Of a DNA stretch of 54,884 nucleotides, positions 33,761 to 40,911 are shown piece after piece. The stretch is from an uncultured Roseateles sp. (lineage in GTDB: Bacteria; Pseudomonadota; Gammaproteobacteria; Burkholderiales; Burkholderiaceae_C). Each line of letters starts with the position of its first letter. Positions within the stretch are counted from its first letter, which is position 1. The DNA lies in contig NZ_CAMFJS010000033.1 in assembly GCF_945956965.1 (NCBI RefSeq), positions 1-54,884 of the forward strand. The letters are read 5' to 3'. Position numbers and translations under genes: made by a program. The notes beneath the pieces are model-generated. The model saw only the letters and a program-made list of their open reading frames with translations, was not told where the DNA came from and did no database searches.

Positions 33761-35287
33761 ATGATGAAGACCTTTGTGCAGGCAGGCGCCAGCCTGACCC
33801 TGCTAGCCACCGGCGCCTGCGCGCTGGCGCAGACCACCTCGCCCTTTGCCCCGCCCGAGCAGGACATGGGCAAATACGTCATCAACTCCGGTGCGGGCCT
33901 GGACACCGGCTGCACCTACCGCGGCGGTGGTCCACTCGTGGTGCGCTTCAAGGTGCCGGCCCCCGTCAATGAGACCCAGCTCGATGGCCAGGGCAAACTG
34001 AAAGATCCGGGCAAACTCGTCGCCGACAAGGTGGTGGGCGCGCGCGCCAAGATTTCCTTCCCGGTCTACGACATTGACGACAAGGCCGTCACCGACGGCA
34101 CCTACGCCCCCGAGATCGATAACCTTTCCTGGAACGGCACCTTCATCAAAACCCTGTCCGGTTTCAACAACCAATGGGTGAATGATTCCTTCGAGGTCGA
34201 CATCGGCGAGGTCAAATTCGCCAGCCCGAGCAATCCGGGCGTGGTGAACGAATTTCAGGTCGACATCGACACAGCCAATGTCGGCAACGGTGAATACTGG
34301 TGCATGGCCATCGACTGGGTCGGCATTGAATTCGATGCCGCCTACCCCTTTGCCCTGATTCACGGCATCGCTGCCAAAGACAGCACCTGGGACGCCGCCG
34401 AGGCACCCGGCGTGCTCGACACCATGGACAAGAGCGGTGCGCTTTACAAGCGCTTCTTCACCGCCAACCGCAATGGTGCGGTGATGACGAATGCGGCGGA
34501 CCTGAAGGGCCAGATTGCGAGCTATCTGGATCAGGTCAAGGCCAAGAAGGTCAATCTGATCGTGCACAGCAAGGGCGGGCTGGACTCCCAAGCCATGGCC
34601 GTGCTGAGCCCGCCGGAATTTGAAGTGCTGTCGCTGGGCACCTTGTCCACCCCGCACCGCGGTTCGGTGGTGGCTGACCTGACCCTCTTGCAACGCGCGC
34701 TGGCCAGCATCTACGAAGGCAATGGCCAAGACCCCAATGGCTATGCCCGCCGCTTTGTGGACAGCACCACGGCCGGCATTGCCAGCGGTTTTGGCGCCGG
34801 GCCCCAACCTCCGGGTCTGAACGACCTGACCACACAGTCGGCCAATCAGGCGATCTCAGCCGGCTTGCGCGGCAATGTGGGCAATACCTTCACCATCGGC
34901 GCGGACGCCGGACCCAACTGCAGCCGCGAGCCCAGCAATGGCGAAATCGATCCGATGAACCCCATCTCCGGAGTACCCATCTTCGGCAACTACACCTACA
35001 ACGCGCTGCGTCTGGCCTATATGACCATTTGCAACTTCAGCTCGGCCGTGCAGCTGAGCTTCGAGGTGCTGCCCAACTTTGACCCATCGGCCCCGCCCAT
35101 CACGGTGCTGACCTACCAGACGGTGCTGAACGCCAGCGCCAGCGCCAACGATGTGGTGGTGGCCTTGCCCAGCGCCAACCCGGGCTGGGGCACGCCACTG
35201 GGCAACCAGAACAGCATCAACCACTCGACGGTCAAGAACGGCGGCAATGTGCGCAAGATTCTTGATGAAACCATCAAACTGCGCTGA
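33761..35287 (+). CDS. Exported alpha/beta hydrolase, lipase-like
   Basis: The 508-residue product has a signal peptide ending near ALAQ. About 190 residues of beta-rich sequence precede the hydrolase domain, which shows the oxyanion segment FALIHGIAAKDSTWD, the nucleophile elbow VNLIVHSKGGLDSQ (Ser about residue 269) and THR in STPHRGS. A late His in SINHSTVKNGG may complete the triad. This is the pattern of triacylglycerol lipases and related esterases acting outside the cell. Cysteines in GCTYRGG and NCSREPS may form disulfides. It lies 26 bases after the cohesin-like gene and 13 bases before the dockerin gene. Confidence 0.82.
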   Translation: MMKTFVQAGASLTLLATGACALAQTTSPFAPPEQDMGKYVINSGAGLDTGCTYRGGGPLVVRFKVPAPVNETQLDGQGKLKDPGKLVADKVVGARAKISFPVYDIDDKAVTDGTYAPEIDNLSWNGTFIKTLSGFNNQWVNDSFEVDIGEVKFASPSNPGVVNEFQVDIDTANVGNGEYWCMAIDWVGIEFDAAYPFALIHGIAAKDSTWDAAEAPGVLDTMDKSGALYKRFFTANRNGAVMTNAADLKGQIASYLDQVKAKKVNLIVHSKGGLDSQAMAVLSPPEFEVLSLGTLSTPHRGSVVADLTLLQRALASIYEGNGQDPNGYARRFVDSTTAGIASGFGAGPQPPGLNDLTTQSANQAISAGLRGNVGNTFTIGADAGPNCSREPSNGEIDPMNPISGVPIFGNYTYNALRLAYMTICNFSSAVQLSFEVLPNFDPSAPPITVLTYQTVLNASASANDVVVALPSANPGWGTPLGNQNSINHSTVKNGGNVRKILDETIKLR

Positions 35288-35300
35288 GCCAGGAGCCATC

Positions 35301-37037
35301 ATGAGCTTGATTCGTCGCCACCCATTTCCTTCACTTCCGTCGCTGCGGCTCTCCACCCTTTGCCTGGCGCAAGCCCTGGCACTGGGCATGAGCCTGCTGG
35401 CGCCCGCTGCCCAAGCGCAGAACACCGGCCTGGTCAACGCCATGGCCACCAACACCCATGCCGGGCCCATCACGGCCGGCGCTACCCAGCTGCGCCTGCC
35501 GATTGCAGTCTCGGCCTTCAACAGCCTGAAGCTGCAACTGATCCTGCCAGTGAGCGGGGCAAAAATCAGCCTGATCGACCCACAAGGCACGGTGGTGATC
35601 GCGGCCGATGACCCACGCATCAGCTTTCTGGACGGCGCCAGCCTGACACCGCCGCTACCAGGCGGCCTGTTCATCACGCCCGAGATCGCCAACCCGGTGG
35701 ACGGCAATTGGACCTTGCTAGCCACCTTCCCGCCCGCGCCCGTGCCCACCGTTGCACTGCTGAACCTCTACGCGCAGTCGCCCTTCCAGGTCGGCATGGT
35801 GCTGAGCGGACAAAGCTACCGGGTTGGCCAACCGGTGCCGCTGGGCGTGCTGGCCTTGAACCAGGGTCAGCCCATCCTGGGTCTGGCGCCCAACCTCACG
35901 CTCAAGAAAGACGGCAATCCGATTGCCAACGTCAGCGCGGTGGACAGCGGCCAAGCCGCTGACTTCGACGGCCTGGCCAACGACGGCATCTACAGCCGCG
36001 GCTACACCTTTAACCAGACCGGGCGCTACCAGGTCGACGCTCAGGTGGACATCCCCACTGCCGGCGGCGGCAATGTGCGACGCGCGGCCACCGGCTTTGT
36101 GGACATCGTGCCGGCCAACTTCACCTTTGGCTCAGTCAGCAGCTCGGTCACTCGCGGTGCCAACAACTGCATCAGCAAGCTCAATATCACGCTGACCGGC
36201 ACGGTCGCCCTGCCCGGCACCTACAGCACGGCGGCCACCCTGCTCGGCCCCAATGGTGCCGCCAGCGGCAGCCTGCTCAAGCGCGCCAACACCACGCTGG
36301 CGGCGGCCGGGGCTTTGTCGTCCACCGTGTCATTCAGCTCGACCGAGATCCGCCAGCATTTCAGCGAAGGCGGCAGCTTTGTCGTCGAGCCGCTGGACCT
36401 GCTGGCCTTCGCGGGCGCCTCGCCACAGCTGGAAATGCGCCGCAACAATGCGCTGAGCTTCAGCGGCATGCCGCTGGAACAGTTCTGCGCCGCCGCCATC
36501 GAAGTGGCCAATGGCGCCACCGTCAGCCCGGTGCTGCGAGGCAGCCATATCGGCCAGCTGGACTTCAGCCTGCCACTGCGCGTGATCAACGCCGGCAACT
36601 ATCAAATCTCCTTCAAGGTGATTGACGCGCAAGGCGCAGAGGTGGGCCAGTTCGGCCTCAGCCGCGCACTGGCCGCCAACAGCACGAACGCCATCACCGC
36701 CACGGTGCTGGCCGACAAGCTGCAGCGCAGTGACGGGCCTTACCGCATCGAGTCGGTGCTGGTGGTGGGCGGCGGCAGCACGGCGCAAGCCTCGCGGGTG
36801 CCGGTGGCCGCCAGCAGCATCTCACGCTGGCAGTATTACCCCACCATCACCGGCGACCTCAACGGCGATGGCAGCGTGAACCCCGCCGACCGCGACCTCT
36901 TGATGCAGTACCGCGGCCAAAGCCCGCTGATCCCGGGCGACCGCCGCGACCTCAACGGTGACGGCAAGATCGATCTGCAAGATGCCCGGCTTTTGATCCA
37001 GCGCGCTTGTACGGCGCCCAACTGCCCGCGCAACTGA
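35301..37037 (+). CDS. Exported beta-sandwich protein with C-terminal type I dockerin
   Basis: The 578-residue protein starts at ATG 35301 after AGGAG. A signal peptide ends at APAAQAQ. Two or more Ig-like domains follow; ISLIDPQGTVV and the DGLANDGIYS turn are typical of secreted beta-sandwich domains. The last 60 residues hold two dockerin repeats, DLNGDGSVNPADRDLLMQY and DLNGDGKIDLQDARLLIQR, each with the twelve-residue calcium loop (Asp at 1, 5 and 12, Asn at 3). Dockerins bind cohesins; a cohesin-like protein is encoded two genes upstream. It is paralogous to the protein on the opposite strand downstream. Confidence 0.85.
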   Translation: MSLIRRHPFPSLPSLRLSTLCLAQALALGMSLLAPAAQAQNTGLVNAMATNTHAGPITAGATQLRLPIAVSAFNSLKLQLILPVSGAKISLIDPQGTVVIAADDPRISFLDGASLTPPLPGGLFITPEIANPVDGNWTLLATFPPAPVPTVALLNLYAQSPFQVGMVLSGQSYRVGQPVPLGVLALNQGQPILGLAPNLTLKKDGNPIANVSAVDSGQAADFDGLANDGIYSRGYTFNQTGRYQVDAQVDIPTAGGGNVRRAATGFVDIVPANFTFGSVSSSVTRGANNCISKLNITLTGTVALPGTYSTAATLLGPNGAASGSLLKRANTTLAAAGALSSTVSFSSTEIRQHFSEGGSFVVEPLDLLAFAGASPQLEMRRNNALSFSGMPLEQFCAAAIEVANGATVSPVLRGSHIGQLDFSLPLRVINAGNYQISFKVIDAQGAEVGQFGLSRALAANSTNAITATVLADKLQRSDGPYRIESVLVVGGGSTAQASRVPVAASSISRWQYYPTITGDLNGDGSVNPADRDLLMQYRGQSPLIPGDRRDLNGDGKIDLQDARLLIQRACTAPNCPRN

Positions 37038-37117
37038 GATCAAAGAGGCGTGGAGTGAAAGCAGCGCCCACTGGTCTGGCGGGCGAGTGAGTGAGTAAGT
37101 GATAGCAAGTGAAAGCG

Positions 37118-37158
37118 AACTCAGGGCCTACATACAGCCATGTAGACGGCCCTGAGTT
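37118..37158. terminator. Hairpin between converging exported-protein genes
   Basis: AACTCAGGGCC (37118-37128) pairs with GGCCCTGAGTT (37148-37158), and TACAT/ATGTA pairs inside. It includes the stop codon of the minus-strand gene. No T-run follows. Confidence 0.55.
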
Positions 37159-38365
37159 CAGCTGCCTGCTCAGCGCTCAAGACCACGTCTTGCAACTCGG
37201 CCACCAGGCCGGCGTCGCTGGGCCCGAAACGGATCAGGCCCACCCGGGCCAGCGCCGTCAAGGGCCCGCCTAGAGCGGCCAACTTGTCAGCTGCCACCCG
37301 CACCGAGATGCGCCCCGGTCCTGCCGCCAAGGTGCTGGAGGCGCTGACCATGCGGGAGCCCGCCGGCCCGAGCAGGCTGATATTGCAGGCATAGCTGCCG
37401 GCAGCGGCCACATTCACCGCGAAGTCAAACAGCACCGCGCGGGCACAAGGCCCTGGCGTTCCCGCTTGTTGCTCCAGCCGCAGCCCACTCAAGGCCAGTG
37501 CGGCCTTGGGCGCAGTGGCATGCAGCAGCAACTCGACCTGCAAGGGCTTGGCAGAAGCGCGAAATTGGTGCAGGGCCGTGAGCCGGTACGCCCCCGCGGC
37601 AGGCAGACTGAGGCGGGCAATCAGGGCACCGGGCTCATCGCTGATCAAGAGGCCGGTCGCGGTGCGCGCGCCGGCCTCGGCCTTGGGGCTGGCGACGAGT
37701 TCACCCCGGCTATCGCGCAGGCTCAGCTGCGGCGCTGTTGCCGTCCAGTTGGTCATCGGTACGCCGTAATCCTGACCTCGCAGCACCAGCAGCAAGGGTT
37801 CACCGGCGGCAATCGCCGTGCCCGAACTGCCGCCGGCACTCAGCACGCTCAGGCTCAGTTCAAAACGAGGCAAAACCCGGTAGCTGAGCAAGACCTGACC
37901 CTTGGCGCCCGCCGCGGGCTCAAGCTGCAAGCGCCAGCGCCCAGGCGCCGCATCGCGCACGGCTGGCAAGACGATGGCATCGCCCAAGTCGGGCCGCCCG
38001 GCATCGGCTTGCGGCGTTAACCCCAACTCGGCCGGCGTCTTGCGCCAAACCAGGGAACCCAGCGGATCGAAAAGGCTGATGGCCGCGAGCTTGGCCGTGC
38101 TGCGCAGGGATGCAAACACGAGCCGATTTTCGGCCTCGCCCTGAACCTCAACGCTCAGGTTCAGCGGCCCGCCACCAGCCGGCAGCGCAGCGCTGAGCTG
38201 TAGCGACTTGATGGCTGCCGCGCTGCTGCTGGCCAGTTGCTGCTGCGCGGGGGCCGGGGCTTGTGCAAATGCATCCATACGGGGCCAAAGCGTCATGGCC
38301 AAGCCGCCCGCCCAGGGGCCGAACTGCCGGCGAGATACATGCTTGGCGAAAAACATGAGGTACAT
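37121..38365 (-). CDS. Tat-type exported paralogue of the dockerin protein, without dockerin
   Basis: The 414-residue protein from ATG 38365 has a twin-arginine-like leader (HVSRRQFGPWAGGLAM) ending near AFAQA. Its domains align in order with the dockerin protein on the facing strand: ISLFDPLGSLVW against ISLIDPQGTVV, then PGRWRLQLEP against DGNWTLLATF, then LSLRDSRGELVA before a GAYRLTA/GRYQVDA pair, and later GSYACNISLLGP against GTYSTAATLLGP. It ends without dockerin repeats in an Ala/Glu helix. Function is unknown. ATG 38389 and 38356 are other possible starts. It diverges from the acylase gene with 75 bases between. Confidence 0.75.
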   Translation of the reverse strand: MYLMFFAKHVSRRQFGPWAGGLAMTLWPRMDAFAQAPAPAQQQLASSSAAAIKSLQLSAALPAGGGPLNLSVEVQGEAENRLVFASLRSTAKLAAISLFDPLGSLVWRKTPAELGLTPQADAGRPDLGDAIVLPAVRDAAPGRWRLQLEPAAGAKGQVLLSYRVLPRFELSLSVLSAGGSSGTAIAAGEPLLLVLRGQDYGVPMTNWTATAPQLSLRDSRGELVASPKAEAGARTATGLLISDEPGALIARLSLPAAGAYRLTALHQFRASAKPLQVELLLHATAPKAALALSGLRLEQQAGTPGPCARAVLFDFAVNVAAAGSYACNISLLGPAGSRMVSASSTLAAGPGRISVRVAADKLAALGGPLTALARVGLIRFGPSDAGLVAELQDVVLSAEQAAELRAVYMAVCRP

Positions 38366-38440
38366 GGTCGCATACCTGAGTCTCAACATGGGGCAAGACC
38401 GGGGGGCCGGGTGCTCCGCGCCCACCTAGACTGCCTGACC

Positions 38441-40852
38441 ATGACGAACACGCCCTCCCCCAAAAACTCCCGCCTGCGCCTGCTGCGCCGCAGTTTGGCC
38501 GCCCTGCTGCTGATCCTGCTCCTGCTCATTGCCGTGGCCTGGGCGCTGTTGCGCGCCAGCCTGCCTCAACTCAACGGCAAGATCACGCTGCCGGGCCTGC
38601 AAGCGCCCCTGAGCATAGGCCGCGATGCCCTGGGCACGGCCGTGCTGCAGGGCGAGCACCGGCTCGACCTGGCGCGCGGCCTGGGATTCGTGCATGCGCA
38701 AGAACGCTTTTTTGAGATGGACCTGACGCGCCGCTCGGCCGCGGGTGAGCTCTCCGCCCTGTTCGGCGCCAAAGCGCTGGAGCGCGACAAACAGCGCCGC
38801 ATGCACCGCATGCGTGTGCGCCTGACGGAGCGCTTTCAGCAGCTCAGCGCCGCGGACCAAGCCCTGCTGACCGCCTATGCCAGCGGCGTCAATGCGGGCC
38901 TGGCAGCGCAAACGCTGCGACCCTGGCAATACCTCTTGCTGCAGGCCAAGCCGCAGCCCTGGACCGAAGTGGACTCGCTGCTGGTGGTGGCCGAGATGTT
39001 CTGGATGCTGCAAGGCAGTGGCATCGATGCCGGTTTTGAGCGTGCCCGTCTGCGCGAGCTCAGCGGCGACGCCTTGTTCGACTGGCTCAACCCGCGCGGC
39101 GGTCACTGGGACGCAGCGCTTGACGGCAGTCGCTTAGCCCCGCACGGCGCCATGCCCACGCCCGAGGTCTTTGACCTGCGCAAGCAGGCGGCGGCGGCCA
39201 AGCAGGCCTTGAGCTTTCAACAAGAAAACGGGAGTGGCTTTGAGCTTGGGCTGGTGGCCAGCATGGCTGGTGGTGAGGCGCCCGTCATCGGCAGCAATAA
39301 CTGGGCCGTGTCCGGCCAGCGCAGCGCCCACGGTGGCGCCCTGCTGGCGGACGATATGCATCTGGGCTTGTCGGTGCCCAGCATCTGGTACCGGGCCCAG
39401 TTGCAGCTGGGCCAAGGTGGCAGCAGCCTGCGCGGTGCCGGGCTGACGCTGCCGGGCATGCCCAGCCTGGTGGTGGGCAGCAATGGCCGGCTGGCCTGGG
39501 GCTTCACCAATGCCTATGGCCAGTGGTTTGACTGGATCAAGCTGCCCGCCAATCTACCCACCGAGCAGATTCAGCGTTATCAGGAAACCATCGCCATCAA
39601 GGGCGAAGCGGCGCAGACGCTGGAAGTGCGGGAATTCAAAGGCGCGCCCATCGTGCGCGAAGACAAGGCCAGCGGCCAGGCCTACGCCCTGCGCTGGATC
39701 GCCCAGCGCGGCGAGGCCTTCAATCTGGAGCTGGACCGCATGCTGCAAGCCGGCTCGGTGGAGGAAGGCCTGCGCATTGCCCAGGCCAGCGGCCTGCCGC
39801 ACCAGAACATCTTGCTGGCCGACAGCCGCGGCGCCATCGCCTGGACCATTGCCGGCCGCCTCTGGCGCCAAGCCGGCGTGGCACAGAGTTATGCCCGCTT
39901 TCAGTCACCCGACAGCTCAGCCCCCGACTGGCTGCCCAGCGCGGACTATCCCGTCGTCAAGAACCCCAGCCAGGGCCAGTTGTGGACCGCCAATAATCGC
40001 CAGATCGGCGGCGAAAGCCTGGGCGATGGCGGCTTTGACCTCGGCGCGCGCGCGCGCCAGATCCGCGACCGCCTGAGCGAACGTGCCCAGCACGACGAGC
40101 AAAGCCTGGCGGCAATCCAGCTCGATAACGAGGCCCGCTTCATGCAAAGCTGGGCTCAGCGCCTGGCCAAGGTGCTGGCGCGCAGCCAGCGCCACGACGA
40201 AGTGGCCGCCATGCTGCAAGCCTGGAATGGCCGCGCCGACGCAGACCAAGTGGCCTACCGCCTGGTGCGTGCGGTTCGCCTGAAAACGCTGGACCGCCTC
40301 TGGGCCGCCTGGACACAGCCCTTCCTGGGCGAGCAGCAGCTCGACGACAAGCGCCGCACGCCCTGGCGCGCCCAGTTCGAATACAGCGCCAGCGCCGCGC
40401 TGGATCAGGCCCCAGCCCATCTGTTGCCGCCCGCCTACGCCAGCTGGGACGCCCTGTTGCTGAGTCAGCTGGACATTGCCATCAACGAACTCACCCTGGG
40501 CGCCACCGAGCCGTTGGGCCAAGCCACCTGGGGCCGGCACAATGCCAGCAAGATCCAGCATGTGCTGTCCAAGGCCATCCCCGCGCTGTCGATCTTTCTG
40601 GACATGCCCAGCCAGCCACAAGGCGGCGACAGCAATCTGCCCCATGTGGCCCAGCCGGCCTTCGGCCAGTCACAGCGCCTGGTGGTGGCGCCGGGCCGCG
40701 AGGCGCAGGGTTTGTTGAGCATGCCGGGCGGTCAAAGCGGCCATCCGCTCTCGCCCTACTACGGCGCCGGCCACGCGGCCTGGGCCGCAGAAGAGCCCAC
40801 GCCTTTGCTGGCCGGCAAGCTGACTCAGTGGCTGGAGGCCAGGCCGCAATAA
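38441..40852 (+). CDS. Penicillin acylase family protein (N-terminal nucleophile amidase)
   Basis: The 803-residue protein starts at ATG 38441 with a basic, membrane-spanning leader (RRSLAALLLILLLLIAVAWALL). The S45 peptidase layout is clear: DLARGLGFVHAQERFFEMDLTRRSAAGEL in the alpha part, a linker, then the processing site GSNNWAVSG whose Ser (about residue 285) becomes the nucleophile after self-cleavage, and later GMPSLVVGSNGRLAWGFTNAYG. Family members hydrolyse penicillins or acyl-homoserine lactones in the periplasm; quorum quenching is possible. The frame is open upstream to 38237, but that part overlaps the divergent gene. Confidence 0.9.
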   Translation: MTNTPSPKNSRLRLLRRSLAALLLILLLLIAVAWALLRASLPQLNGKITLPGLQAPLSIGRDALGTAVLQGEHRLDLARGLGFVHAQERFFEMDLTRRSAAGELSALFGAKALERDKQRRMHRMRVRLTERFQQLSAADQALLTAYASGVNAGLAAQTLRPWQYLLLQAKPQPWTEVDSLLVVAEMFWMLQGSGIDAGFERARLRELSGDALFDWLNPRGGHWDAALDGSRLAPHGAMPTPEVFDLRKQAAAAKQALSFQQENGSGFELGLVASMAGGEAPVIGSNNWAVSGQRSAHGGALLADDMHLGLSVPSIWYRAQLQLGQGGSSLRGAGLTLPGMPSLVVGSNGRLAWGFTNAYGQWFDWIKLPANLPTEQIQRYQETIAIKGEAAQTLEVREFKGAPIVREDKASGQAYALRWIAQRGEAFNLELDRMLQAGSVEEGLRIAQASGLPHQNILLADSRGAIAWTIAGRLWRQAGVAQSYARFQSPDSSAPDWLPSADYPVVKNPSQGQLWTANNRQIGGESLGDGGFDLGARARQIRDRLSERAQHDEQSLAAIQLDNEARFMQSWAQRLAKVLARSQRHDEVAAMLQAWNGRADADQVAYRLVRAVRLKTLDRLWAAWTQPFLGEQQLDDKRRTPWRAQFEYSASAALDQAPAHLLPPAYASWDALLLSQLDIAINELTLGATEPLGQATWGRHNASKIQHVLSKAIPALSIFLDMPSQPQGGDSNLPHVAQPAFGQSQRLVVAPGREAQGLLSMPGGQSGHPLSPYYGAGHAAWAAEEPTPLLAGKLTQWLEARPQ

Positions 40853-40911
40853 GCAAGGATGGCCGGGGCCAGCCGTCCACGCAGCAGGGATCGGCGGTTC
40901 AGATCTTGCGC

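Noticed and set aside
38237-38440. N-terminal extension of the penicillin acylase
   Set aside because: It overlaps the divergent Tat-type gene; the membrane leader of the acylase begins at ATG 38441.
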